Source: Helicobacteraceae bacterium
GTDB lineage: Bacteria; Campylobacterota; Campylobacteria; Campylobacterales; SZUA-545
NCBI GenBank assembly: GCA_031282285.1
Contig: JAITEA010000184.1
Location: 1-6,980 of the forward strand
Direction: 5' to 3'
DNA: 6,980 bases
Numbering within the stretch: position 1 is the stretch's first letter; each line of letters opens with the position of its first letter. The notes below the pieces were generated by a model, which searched no databases, had not been told where the DNA came from, and saw only the letters and a program-made list of their open reading frames with translations. A program made the translations under genes and the position numbers. Positions 1-6,836 of the stretch are shown piece after piece.

Positions 1-239
1 ACAAACGCCGCCGTTAGACCATTGTAAAAACCGCCTGAAATCTGGCGGCAGCGCCAGCCGCGTTGTTCGTCAAGCTCGTTTAACGCCGCGTCGGACGCGC
101 CTTGCCCGCCATAATACCAGATCGGCGTTAGCGCTTGTAGGCAGCGCTCAATATTCATTTTTTGGCGATCTTGCTTGGATATAATTGTCGCAATAAAAAA
201 GATGCGTTTAGTAAAGCGCTCGCCTATATGTTTTCTCAT
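1..239 (-). CDS. Unrecognised protein, N-terminal 79 residues (C-terminus beyond left edge)
   Basis: An open frame on the minus strand begins with ATG at 239-237 and stays open to the window edge, so only the N-terminus is visible. It starts MRKHIGERFTKRIFFIATII, then has a charged stretch (SKQDRQKMNIER) and a segment rich in Gly, Trp and Tyr (IWYYGGQGASDAAL, RGWRCRQISGGFYNG). The hydrophobic run FFIATII is too short for a confident signal peptide or membrane anchor, and no lipobox is visible. I do not recognise the family. The upstream LUD gene stops two bases before this ATG (TAAcaATG), so translational coupling is likely; an AGG lies about nine bases upstream. A later in-frame ATG at 158 has no Shine-Dalgarno-like sequence, which favours the start at 239. 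The frame is real-looking because it is stop-free, tightly packed and GC-rich like its neighbours, but its function is open. Confidence 0.6.
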   Translation of the reverse strand, partial: MRKHIGERFTKRIFFIATIISKQDRQKMNIERCLQALTPIWYYGGQGASDAALNELDEQRGWRCRQISGGFYNGLTAAF

Positions 240-241
240 TG

Positions 242-883
242 TTAAAGACCTAGATTCTCCCCTACCAATATCACTTTTATCCGTCCAGCGGGTTTGCAAA
301 GCCTGATAGTTACAAAATAGTTGCATACCGTATCTTGAGTAGCGCAGTTGGCGCAGCTTCCCGTTTTGTTGCACGGAACGGGAATGTCGGGGAAGCGCTG
401 CGTATTCGTCGGCGCGGCGATAGTTTTTGCCCGAACCATCGCGTCTTCGACGCTTTTTACTACTTTGTTTATGCCCGCTACCACAATTACCTGTTTGGGT
501 CCAAAAATCATAGCCGCGACCCTGTTGCCGTAATTGTCAATATTTACAAGCTGTCCATCTTCGCTTATGGCGTTGGCGCTACAAAGAAAAGTGTCGCACA
601 GTAAAGCCTTGCGCATCAGTTCCACTCTCTCTTCAAAATTGCGGGCTTTATCTCTATCAATTAAACTGAATCCTTCGCGCGCCAGCCGTTCCTGAATGCC
701 TAATCCCACAATGGTCATAGAACCGCCCCAAGAAACTATGTGATCTTTTGGGATAAGCGATACGACTTTGTCCGCCGCTTGCGCCGGATCGTCAAAATAC
801 CACGCGTCGAAATACCGCTTTTTCAGCGCGGCAACCACTCTGGGACCTAGTTTTGCGTTTCTTAGTTTATGCGCCGTTTCCAC
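242..883 (-). CDS. LUD-domain protein (DUF162, LutC/YkgG-like)
   Basis: A 213-residue protein of the LUD family, named for lactate-utilisation proteins such as LutC, with a fold related to NagB/RpiA/CoA-transferase-like proteins. Family hallmarks are SWGGSMT (residues 51-57) and the core NAISEDGQLVNIDNYGNR (104-121), followed by GPKQVIVVAGINKVV (128-142). The C-terminal part has a cysteine cluster, C171, C177, C180, C187 and C196, including a GSCANC motif. It resembles the Cys-bearing short LUD proteins common in anaerobes and could bind a metal or Fe-S cluster; that is inference. The substrate is unknown, and no LutA or LutB partners are visible, so lactate oxidation should not be assumed. 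The start is GTG, supported by AAGAAGG six bases upstream. It lies 48 bases after accA and two bases before the next gene. Sampled lines of this gene are near 47-50% G+C, lower than accA. Confidence 0.85.
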   Translation of the reverse strand: METAHKLRNAKLGPRVVAALKKRYFDAWYFDDPAQAADKVVSLIPKDHIVSWGGSMTIVGLGIQERLAREGFSLIDRDKARNFEERVELMRKALLCDTFLCSANAISEDGQLVNIDNYGNRVAAMIFGPKQVIVVAGINKVVKSVEDAMVRAKTIAAPTNTQRFPDIPVPCNKTGSCANCATQDTVCNYFVTIRLCKPAGRIKVILVGENLGL

Positions 884-889
884 GATAAA

Positions 890-896
890 CCTTCTT
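890..896 (-). promoter_or_regulatory. Shine-Dalgarno for the GTG-started LUD gene
   Basis: AAGAAGG on the minus strand sits six bases before the GTG at 883-881. No in-frame ATG lies nearby, since the next Met is around residue 56 inside the conserved core. This site therefore decides the non-ATG start. Confidence 0.65.
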
Positions 897-931
897 TTTG
901 ATTGCGGTTTTCGCGTTGGCGCGCGCGGCGG

Positions 932-1882
932 TCATTTTGAAGCGGTTTCGTCGCTGAAACGACCCATTTTCATCAATTTTTCGTAGCGCGCCGCGAGTCT
1001 TTCGGTGCGATCTTGTTGCGAAAGCGTTGCGACGCTATCCAAAAAGTAGCGTTTGATCGCCTCCGCCGCGCCCTTTTTGTCGCGGTGCGCGCCCACGATC
1101 GGCTCGCTGATAATATCGTCGATCAAGCCGTAACCAAGCAGCGCGTCGGGCGTGATTTTAAGCGCTTTGGTAGCCGCCTCCGCCTTGTCGGGATCGTTCC
1201 ACAAAATAGCCGCGCACCCCTCCGGCGAAATCACGCTGAAAACCGAGTAGCTAAGCATAGCGAGTTTGTCCGCCACGCCTACCGCCAGCGCGCCGCCGCT
1301 GCCGCCTTCCCCAATCACCACGCTGATCGTAACGGCGTCGATGTCGCTTAGCTCGTAGAGGTTTCTGGCGATCGCCTCGCTCTGCCCGCGCTCCTCCGCG
1401 CCGATGCCGGGGTACGCCCCCGGGGTATCGACAAGCATCAAAATCGGCAGATTAAACTTCTCCGCGAAACGCGCCGCTCTCAGCGCCTTGCGGTAGCCTT
1501 CAGGGTGCGGCATACCGAAATTGCGGGCGATCTTGGTTTTTGTGCCGCGCCCTTTTTCTTCGCCGATTATCACGCACGCCACGCCTTCGATCTCGCCCAC
1601 GAAGCAGACGATAGCCGCGTCGTCTTTGAAGTGGCGATCGCCGTGAAGCTCGTGCGCGTTGTCCAAAATCAGCTTGATGTAGTCCAGCGCGTAGGGGCGA
1701 TCTTGATGGCGCGCCAGTTGTAATTTTTGATAATCGCTAAGATTGCCGTACGCCTTTGTGATCGCTTTGCTCAAATCTTTCTCGAGCGCCGAGGCGGCTT
1801 TTTCGTCCTTGCGGATTTGGGCAAGCTCCAGCTCTTCCTCGACGGATTTCAGCGGCTTTTCAAAATCCAGATAAAAAGGCAA
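932..1882 (-). CDS. accA: Acetyl-CoA carboxylase carboxyltransferase subunit alpha
   Basis: A 316-residue AccA, close to the 319 of E. coli. With AccD (not in the window) it forms the cytoplasmic carboxyltransferase that moves CO2 from carboxybiotin on AccB to acetyl-CoA, giving malonyl-CoA, the first committed step of fatty acid synthesis. Visible hallmarks are the N-terminal helical part, [52 protein letters not shown], and the glycine-rich [15 protein letters not shown], followed by [13 protein letters not shown]. The start is TTG, three bases after the fabF stop. The N-terminus [11 protein letters not shown] lines up with the MASYLDFEKN-type start I remember from Campylobacter, and AAAAAGG lies eight bases upstream. 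No ATG is available before the conserved region. The close spacing indicates co-transcription and probably translational coupling with fabF. Confidence 0.97.
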   Translation of the reverse strand: MPFYLDFEKPLKSVEEELELAQIRKDEKAASALEKDLSKAITKAYGNLSDYQKLQLARHQDRPYALDYIKLILDNAHELHGDRHFKDDAAIVCFVGEIEGVACVIIGEEKGRGTKTKIARNFGMPHPEGYRKALRAARFAEKFNLPILMLVDTPGAYPGIGAEERGQSEAIARNLYELSDIDAVTISVVIGEGGSGGALAVGVADKLAMLSYSVFSVISPEGCAAILWNDPDKAEAATKALKITPDALLGYGLIDDIISEPIVGAHRDKKGAAEAIKRYFLDSVATLSQQDRTERLAARYEKLMKMGRFSDETASK

Positions 1883-1885
1883 ACG

Positions 1886-3124
1886 CTAGACCTTTTTGAA
1901 CACAATCGCGCCGTTCGTGCCGCCAAAGCCGAAGTTGTTGCTCATAACCGCTTCAACCTTTGCCTCTCTAGCCGCGTTTGGAATATAGTCCAGATCGAGG
2001 TTGTGCTCCGTATCGGGGTTTTCGTAATTGATTGTGGGCGGCAAAACGCCTCTTTCGAGCGCGGTAACGGCGATCACCGCCTCGATGCCGCCCGCCGCGC
2101 CCAAACAATGCCCTACGGCGCCTTTGGTGGAGCTGACGGGCGGAACCGCGCCGCTAAACACCTTCTTAAGCGCGAGCGTCTCGTACCAGTCGTTATAAAC
2201 GGTGCTTGTGCCGTGCGCGTTGATATAGCCGATCTTGACGCCGGAAGCGTTGCGATCTGCCATTCTCAGCGCGGCGCGCATAGCGCGATAGGCGCCTTCG
2301 CCCTCCGGCGCGGGCGTGGTGATGTGGTTGGCGTCGCCGCTTTCGCCAAAGCCGATCAGCTCGGCGTATATCTTCGCGCCGCGCTTTTTGGCTCTTTCGT
2401 ACTCTTCCAGCACGAGCGCGCCGCCGCCTTCGCCCATCACAAAGCCGTCGCGATCGCGATCAAACGGGCGCGAGGCGCGCTGCGGATCGCCGTTGCGGGT
2501 GGAGAGCGCGCGCATAGCGGCGAAACCGCCCACGCCCACTTCGCAGATCGCCGCTTCCGCCGCGATGGCGAGCATCGCGTCCGCGCCGTCTAAAACGATG
2601 GTTTTGTAAGCTTCGCTCACCGCGTGCAAACCCGCCGTGCAGGCGGTTACGCAGGCGAGGTTTGGTCCTTTTAACCTGTGTTCGATGCTCACAAAGCCGC
2701 CGAGCATATTGGCAAGCGCGCTGGGGATAAAAAACGGCGAAATGCGCTTTGGACCCTTATCGCCGCAGACGATCGACTGCTCTTCTATGCGCGGCAAGCC
2801 GCCTATGCCCGCCGCGGCGCTCACGCCGAAGCGTTCGGATAGCTCCTCGTCGATTGTAAGAGCGCAATCGGCGATCGCCTCTTTCGCGCAGGTTAAGCCA
2901 AGCTGGATAAACCGGTCGGCTTTTTTGACCTCTTTGGCGTCCATCGTTTTGGTCGGATCAAAGTTTTTAACCTCCGCCGCGAAGGTAACGCTCAAACGGG
3001 AGGGATCAAAGAGGCTGATAGTCTCGACGCCGCATTTGCCGCCAATAATGGCGTCAAACGACGAGGCGCGATCGCCGCCAAGCGCGGTGATCATCCCCAG
3101 ACCGGTAACGACAACCCGTCTCAT
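1886..3124 (-). CDS. fabF: Beta-ketoacyl-ACP synthase II
   Basis: A 412-residue condensing enzyme with the length and layout of FabF. It joins malonyl-ACP to acyl-ACP with loss of CO2, extending the chain by two carbons in the cytoplasm. The thiolase-fold catalytic triad is complete: the nucleophile Cys162 in ACVTACTAG, His304 in NAHGTST, and His339 in KGAVGHCLGAAG, with Lys334 just before. The start MRRVVVTGLGMITALG and the ending NNFGFGGTNGAIVF are typical of FabF; FabB would be a less likely name given the 412-residue length and the ACP neighbour. The ATG is preceded by GAAGG at a spacing of about six bases. It follows acpP by 15 bases and precedes accA by three, forming a compact lipid operon. 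Confidence 0.97.
   Translation of the reverse strand: MRRVVVTGLGMITALGGDRASSFDAIIGGKCGVETISLFDPSRLSVTFAAEVKNFDPTKTMDAKEVKKADRFIQLGLTCAKEAIADCALTIDEELSERFGVSAAAGIGGLPRIEEQSIVCGDKGPKRISPFFIPSALANMLGGFVSIEHRLKGPNLACVTACTAGLHAVSEAYKTIVLDGADAMLAIAAEAAICEVGVGGFAAMRALSTRNGDPQRASRPFDRDRDGFVMGEGGGALVLEEYERAKKRGAKIYAELIGFGESGDANHITTPAPEGEGAYRAMRAALRMADRNASGVKIGYINAHGTSTVYNDWYETLALKKVFSGAVPPVSSTKGAVGHCLGAAGGIEAVIAVTALERGVLPPTINYENPDTEHNLDLDYIPNAAREAKVEAVMSNNFGFGGTNGAIVFKKV
1891..1897 (-). promoter_or_regulatory. Shine-Dalgarno for the TTG-started accA, inside the fabF 3' end
   Basis: AAAAAGG on the minus strand overlaps the last lysine codons of fabF and lies eight bases before the TTG at 1882-1880. 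It supports the unusual start and implies that ribosomes ending fabF restart on accA. Confidence 0.55.
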
Positions 3125-3139
3125 ACTAAGCCTTCAGCT

Positions 3140-3373
3140 TTATTTCTTCAGCTCTTCGATATATTTAATCGCGTCGCCTACGGTTTTGATCTTCTCCGCG
3201 TCGTTGTCGGGAATCTCTACGTCAAACTTCTCTTCCAGAGCCATCACCAGCTCCACCACATCGAGGCTGTCGGCGTTTAGGTCCTCTACGAATCTCGCGG
3301 ATTCTTTCACATCGTCCTCGTGGACGCTCAGTTGCTCCACCACAATCGCTTTAACTTCGTCAAATAACGCCAT
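3140..3373 (-). CDS. acpP: Acyl carrier protein
   Basis: A 77-residue acidic protein with the classical ACP pattern. Ser36 in the [18 protein letters not shown] region is the attachment site for 4'-phosphopantetheine, which carries acyl chains between the fatty acid synthase enzymes. The second helix ([15 protein letters not shown]) and the following [17 protein letters not shown] segment match bacterial AcpP closely, and no residue expected for function is missing. The ATG is preceded by a strong AGAAGGAG at nine bases, the best ribosome binding site in the window, fitting the high abundance of ACP in cells. It lies between fabG and fabF, and a candidate promoter sits just upstream, so it may be expressed above its operon neighbours. 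Confidence 0.98.
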   Translation of the reverse strand: MALFDEVKAIVVEQLSVHEDDVKESARFVEDLNADSLDVVELVMALEEKFDVEIPDNDAEKIKTVGDAIKYIEELKK

Positions 3374-3382
3374 TTTGATCGG

Positions 3383-3390
3383 CTCCTTCT
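3383..3390 (-). promoter_or_regulatory. Strong Shine-Dalgarno of acpP
   Basis: AGAAGGAG on the minus strand, nine bases before the acpP ATG. It is a longer match to the anti-Shine-Dalgarno sequence than that of the other genes here. Confidence 0.7.
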
Positions 3391-3404
3391 AAAATTTGGG
3401 TCGC

Positions 3405-3433
3405 ATTGTACAAAACGCGCTCTTAATGCGCAA
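3405..3433 (-). promoter_or_regulatory. Candidate sigma-70 promoter for acpP-fabF-accA
   Basis: On the minus strand, TTGCGC (3433-3428) and TACAAT (3410-3405) are separated by exactly 17 bases. TACAAT matches five of six bases of the -10 consensus and TTGCGC three of six of the -35. The site begins directly after the fabG stop codon and would start transcription near 3398, leaving a leader of about 25 bases that holds the acpP Shine-Dalgarno. The 60-base gap is the widest between the recognised genes of this strand, which fits a separate promoter. It is a pattern match only. Confidence 0.5.
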
Positions 3434-4177
3434 CTACATATAAAGCCCGCCATTAATTTTCAGCGTTTCGCCCGTGATATAGGAGGCGTTGTCGCTTAAC
3501 AAGAACGCGACCGCTTCGGCGACCTCCGCGCCCTCGCCGAAACGCCCCAGCGGAATGGCTTTGAAGTAGCTCTCCTTGATCTCCTGCGTCAGCGCGGAGG
3601 TCATATCGGTAGCGATAAAACCGGGGGTAACGGCGTTGAAACGCGCGTTGCGGATCGCGCCCTCTTTGGCGAAACTTTTGGTCAGCGCGATCACGCCGCC
3701 TTTGCTCGCCGCGTAATTGACCTGCCCAGCGTTGCCCGTTTCGCCGACGATCGAGGCGATATTTACCACCGCGCCGAAGCGGGCTTTGCTCATCGCCTTC
3801 AGCGCCTCGCGGCAGCCGATAAAACAGCTTTTGAGGTTAGCGTCGATCACCTGCGAAAACTCTTCGGTTTTCATACGGATCGCGAGTTTGTCGTTGGTTA
3901 CGCCCGCGTTATTGACCAGATAGCTAAGCGCGCCGTCGCAATCGACGATAGTCTTGATCGCGTCGGCAAACGCCGCGTCGTCCGTCGCGTCGAAGCCGAT
4001 CACCGCCGCTTTGCCGCCGCTAGATTCGATCGCCTCTTTCAGCTCGTCGGCGGCTTTCGCGCCGCTTTTGTAGTTGATCCATACCTTCAGTCCGCGCCGC
4101 GCCAGCGTCTGCGCGATCGCCTTGCCGATACCTCTGCTCGCGCCCGTGATAAGCGCGTTTTTGCCGCTAAATTTCAT
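3434..4177 (-). CDS. fabG: 3-oxoacyl-ACP reductase
   Basis: A 247-residue short-chain dehydrogenase/reductase of the FabG type, which reduces 3-ketoacyl-ACP to 3-hydroxyacyl-ACP with NADPH. The Rossmann cofactor motif TGASRGIG lies at residues 11-18, NNAG at 89-92, and the catalytic tetrad is complete: Asn114, Ser142, Tyr155 and Lys159 (YAASK). The substrate-loop PGFIATDMT and the C-terminal ITGETLKINGGLYM are FabG-like. Many SDR enzymes share these motifs, but the length and position next to acpP and fabF make FabG by far the best name. The ATG has AAAGGA seven bases upstream. It starts 16 bases after the gpmI stop, so it is probably read from a transcript beginning upstream of gpmI. Confidence 0.96.
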   Translation of the reverse strand: MKFSGKNALITGASRGIGKAIAQTLARRGLKVWINYKSGAKAADELKEAIESSGGKAAVIGFDATDDAAFADAIKTIVDCDGALSYLVNNAGVTNDKLAIRMKTEEFSQVIDANLKSCFIGCREALKAMSKARFGAVVNIASIVGETGNAGQVNYAASKGGVIALTKSFAKEGAIRNARFNAVTPGFIATDMTSALTQEIKESYFKAIPLGRFGEGAEVAEAVAFLLSDNASYITGETLKINGGLYM

Positions 4178-4193
4178 AGCTGAATCCTTTTTG

Positions 4194-5684
4194 TTAATAT
4201 AGAGGCTCGTCCATCTCGCTTGGAATATTAAGCCCCATTATCTTTAATATGGTGGGCGCGACATTGGACAAGCCGCCGTTTCTGATCGCCTCCACCCCTT
4301 TGGCTTTCACAAAACAATGTATATCGCCGACCGTGTGGTTGGTCAGCACGGCGCCCGTCGCGTCGCGCATCTCCTCGCAGTTGCCGTGATCGGCGGCGAT
4401 TATGTAGGCGTAATCGGCTTTGTCCGCCGCCGCGATAATCTTGCCGAGGTTGCGATCGACCGCTTCCACCGCCTTTAGCGCCGCGGCGTAGTTTCCCGTG
4501 TGCCCGACCATATCGCCGTTCGCGAAATTGACTACGATAAAATCAAAGCCGCTTTCGATCGCCTTGACCACCGCGTCGCCGACGGGATCGGCGCTCATTT
4601 CGGGCTGGAGATCGTAGGTGGCGACTTTGGGAGAGGGGATCAAAACCCTCGTTTCGCCCTTGAGCGGCTCCTCGGCGCCGCCGTTGAAAAAGAAGGTAAC
4701 GTGCGCGTATTTTTCGGTTTCGGCGGCGTGAAACTGCTTGAGCCTCGCCTTGGCGATCACCTCGCAGAGCGTGTTTTTGGGGTTGTCTTTGGGAAAGAGG
4801 ATCGGGAAGCGAAACGACTGGTTATACTCGGTCATCGTCGCGGCGTACACATTGCGCTTTTCGACCTCGATCGGTCTGAAGTTAATATCGCCGATCAACT
4901 GCGCGATCTCGCGCATACGATCGCTGCGGAAGTTCAAAAACAGCACCGCGTCGCCGTCCTGCATCCCGCGGTACTCCGGCGAGGCGACAGGCTCTATAAA
5001 CTCGTCGGTAACGCCCTTTGCGTGGCTGTCGCGGCAGTACTGCTCCGCCGCTACCGTCGCTTTTGGCGTTCCCAATACGATCGCGTCGTAGGCGCGCTTG
5101 ACGCGCTCCCAGCGGTTGTCGCGATCCATACCGTAGTAGCGCCCGCCGACGCTTGCCAACAAAATATGATCGGTCAAAATCTGTTTGGCGTCGTTGAGAT
5201 AGAGCGGCGAGCTTGTGGGCGACACGTCGCGCCCGTCGGTGAAAAAGTGGAGAAAGACCGTTTTCTGCGCCTCGGCGGCAAAGTGCGCCACGCCAAGAAT
5301 GTGATCGATATGCGAATGCACGCCGCCGTCGCTTAACAGCCCGACGAGATGAATGCGATCGCTCTTTTCCAGCAGATCGTTGAACGCCTTGTTCTGCGCG
5401 AAGGTTCGCTCGTCGATCGCTTTGGAGATTTTCACCAAATCCTGATAGAGGATTCGCCCCGATCCCAGCGTCAGATGCCCAACTTCGCTGTTGCCCATTT
5501 GCCCGCGAGGCAGACCGACCGCCAGCCCGTGCGTGGTCAAAAGCGAGTGGGGCAGCGAGGCAAATAGCTTGTCGTATGTGGGTTTAACGGCGTTTTCAAA
5601 GGCGTTGTAGGGCGTCTTTGGCTTGGCGCCGATCCCGTCCGCGATCACCAGAATCGTTTTTTGTATCTTCTTTTTTGATGCCAT
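4194..5684 (-). CDS. gpmI: 2,3-bisphosphoglycerate-independent phosphoglycerate mutase
   Basis: A 496-residue cofactor-independent mutase of the alkaline phosphatase superfamily, interconverting 3- and 2-phosphoglycerate in glycolysis and gluconeogenesis. The two-manganese site is visible: Asp16 (IADGIG), the phosphorylated nucleophile Ser66 (GQMGNSEVGH), Asp391 and His395 (NGDMVGHTGN), Asp432 and His433 (AADHGNCEEM), and His450 (TNHTVGD). HFFTDGRDVSP marks the inserted substrate-binding transferase domain. Length is slightly below the 514 of E. coli. The ATG is preceded by AAAAGG with a seven-base spacing. It is the first gene of the leftward block and starts 80 bases from the divergent mraY. 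Placement of a glycolytic gene beside fatty acid genes is also what I recall from Campylobacter, although there gpmI is read with mraY rather than with fabG. Confidence 0.97.
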   Translation of the reverse strand: MASKKKIQKTILVIADGIGAKPKTPYNAFENAVKPTYDKLFASLPHSLLTTHGLAVGLPRGQMGNSEVGHLTLGSGRILYQDLVKISKAIDERTFAQNKAFNDLLEKSDRIHLVGLLSDGGVHSHIDHILGVAHFAAEAQKTVFLHFFTDGRDVSPTSSPLYLNDAKQILTDHILLASVGGRYYGMDRDNRWERVKRAYDAIVLGTPKATVAAEQYCRDSHAKGVTDEFIEPVASPEYRGMQDGDAVLFLNFRSDRMREIAQLIGDINFRPIEVEKRNVYAATMTEYNQSFRFPILFPKDNPKNTLCEVIAKARLKQFHAAETEKYAHVTFFFNGGAEEPLKGETRVLIPSPKVATYDLQPEMSADPVGDAVVKAIESGFDFIVVNFANGDMVGHTGNYAAALKAVEAVDRNLGKIIAAADKADYAYIIAADHGNCEEMRDATGAVLTNHTVGDIHCFVKAKGVEAIRNGGLSNVAPTILKIMGLNIPSEMDEPLY

Positions 5685-5721
5685 TGCTCAACCTTTTAGC
5701 GTTCATAGGGCGATTAAGAGT

Positions 5722-5732
5722 AATATAATATA
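5722..5732 (-). promoter_or_regulatory. Candidate -10 region for gpmI-fabG
   Basis: On the minus strand the same A/T tract reads TATATT twice (5727-5722, 5732-5727) and TATTAT once (5730-5725), each five of six to TATAAT. A start near 5715 would give a leader of about 30 bases before the gpmI ATG with its AAAAGG site. No clear -35 is seen. Which register is used cannot be told from sequence. Confidence 0.45.
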
Positions 5733-5734
5733 AT
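5724..5734 (+). promoter_or_regulatory. Candidate -10 region(s) for mraY: two overlapping TATAAT boxes
   Basis: TATAAT occurs at 5724-5729 and again at 5729-5734, perfect -10 matches placed 31-41 bases before the mraY ATG. No good -35 is seen at 16-18 bases upstream (5701-5706 reads GTTCAT). This is not disqualifying in Campylobacterota, where vegetative promoters are known to have poorly conserved -35 boxes. It is supported by position in the only intergenic region from which mraY could be driven inside this window. Confidence 0.6.
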
Positions 5735-5764
5735 CGCCGCCTTAAAAACAGATTAGGTCTTTCT

Positions 5765-6829
5765 ATGCTTTACTTCCTTGCGGATCGTCTGCCCTTCAAT
5801 CTTTTCAGTTATATTACGGTGCGATCGGGCGCGGCGTTTTGCTTGGCTTTCGTTCTCGCGCTCTGGTTTTTTCCGCGTTTCATCGTCTGGGCAAAGCGGC
5901 AGGGCGCGACTCAGCCTATACTTTCGCACGCCCCGGGCGGGCATAAGAGCAAGCAAAATACGCCGACGATGGGCGGCGCGGTTTTTACCGCCTGCGCGCT
6001 GATCGCCACGCTGCTTAGCGTCAATTTGAGTAGCGTTTACGCGTGGGGCGGCATTTTGACCATCGCGCTGTTTAGCGCGATCGGTATGATCGACGATATC
6101 AGAAAAATCTACCACAAGCAAAACGACAAGGGGCTTTCGGCGAAACCGAAGTTTATTTTGCAGATTCTAGCCGCCGCGCTTGTCTCGGCGTTACTTTTGT
6201 TTGCGAGCAATCTTAACACGCTATTATATTTGCCGTTTATCAAAGAGCCGATCGCCGATCTGGGCTTGTATATGGGGCTTTTCTGGATACTCGTTTTCGC
6301 CAGCGCGAGCAACGCCGTTAATATCACCGACGGGCTGGACGGGCTTGCCGCCGCGCCAAGCATATTCGCTATCGCCTCGCTCGCCGTGTTTGTGTACCTC
6401 TCAGGACACGCGCAGCTAAGCGCCGCTTTGCTGCTGCCAAGCGTCTCCGGCGCGGGCGAAACGACGGTGATCGCGGCGGCTATGCTTGGCGGGCTGCTGG
6501 GCTTTTTGTGGTTCAACGCCAATCCCGCCGAGGTGTTTATGGGCGACAGCGGCAGTCTCTCGGTCGGCGCGTTTATCGCCTATCTCGCCATTATCTCCAA
6601 AACCGAAGCGCTGCTTTTGCTGATTGGTTTTATATTTGTCGTAGAAACCATATCGGTTATTTTGCAGGTGGGCAGCTACAAGCTCAGGCGGCGCAGGGTG
6701 TTTCTGATGGCGCCGCTTCACCACCACTTCGAGCTGATGCGCTGGGCGGAGAATAAGATCATCGTGCGCTTTTGGATTATCGCGCTGCTGTCCAATGTGC
6801 TGGCGCTAATTACGATCAAGATTAGATGA
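5765..6829 (+). CDS. mraY: Phospho-N-acetylmuramoyl-pentapeptide-transferase (lipid I synthase)
   Basis: A 354-residue polytopic inner-membrane enzyme that transfers phospho-MurNAc-pentapeptide from UDP to undecaprenyl phosphate, making lipid I. About ten hydrophobic segments alternate with polar loops. Family motifs are present in order: HAPGGHKSKQNTPTMGG (55-71), the Asp pair D110-D111 in GMIDDIRK, NAVNITDGLDGLA (183-195), FMGDSGSLSVG with Asp261, and the histidine-rich loop MAPLHHHFE (315-323). These match the magnesium and nucleotide-binding residues of the family, so it should be active. The ATG follows an AGGT about seven bases upstream. It is the first gene of the rightward block, seven bases before murD, and diverges from gpmI. 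Confidence 0.98.
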   Translation: MLYFLADRLPFNLFSYITVRSGAAFCLAFVLALWFFPRFIVWAKRQGATQPILSHAPGGHKSKQNTPTMGGAVFTACALIATLLSVNLSSVYAWGGILTIALFSAIGMIDDIRKIYHKQNDKGLSAKPKFILQILAAALVSALLLFASNLNTLLYLPFIKEPIADLGLYMGLFWILVFASASNAVNITDGLDGLAAAPSIFAIASLAVFVYLSGHAQLSAALLLPSVSGAGETTVIAAAMLGGLLGFLWFNANPAEVFMGDSGSLSVGAFIAYLAIISKTEALLLLIGFIFVVETISVILQVGSYKLRRRRVFLMAPLHHHFELMRWAENKIIVRFWIIALLSNVLALITIKIR

Positions 6830-6836
6830 GCGCGTT

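Larger units (their letters stand above)
5709..5738. repeat. Perfect inverted repeat (8-14-8) in the divergent gpmI/mraY control region
   Basis: GGCGATTA (5709-5716) and TAATCGCC (5731-5738) are exact reverse complements separated by 14 A/T-rich bases. The arm centres are 22 bases apart, about two helical turns, as expected for a dimeric regulator binding one DNA face. The spacer and right arm contain the TATAAT boxes of the mraY promoter and the mirror-image boxes for gpmI, so a bound protein could block both directions. It has no run of T after the right arm typical of a terminator. The regulator is unknown. Confidence 0.6.

Noticed and set aside
884..931. Possible terminator between accA and the LUD gene
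   Set aside because: The G/C-rich alternating sequence gives no stable unique hairpin followed by T residues; read-through into the LUD gene is more likely.
1727..2593. Long plus-strand open frame opposite fabF and the accA 5' end (288 codons)
   Set aside because: It is the antisense of two clearly functional genes; the translation is rich in Arg, Ala and Val with no recognisable motif, as expected for a shadow in GC-rich coding DNA.
2637..3392. Plus-strand open frame of 251 codons opposite fabF and acpP
   Set aside because: Serine-rich shadow crossing two genuine genes and their intergenic gap; no ribosome binding site or motif support.
3416..3432. Small inverted repeat CGCGC/GCGCA (minus strand TGCGC-7-GCGCG followed by TTTT) after fabG
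   Set aside because: Only four Watson-Crick pairs plus a wobble and a short T run; too weak for a terminator, and it overlaps the candidate acpP promoter.
4500..5336. Plus-strand open frame of 278 codons opposite gpmI
   Set aside because: Antisense shadow of gpmI, whose catalytic residues are all intact; no family features in the opposite frame.
5753..6121. Minus-strand frame overlapping the start of mraY
   Set aside because: Highly charged Arg/Lys-rich translation opposite the conserved MraY N-terminal half; a shadow.
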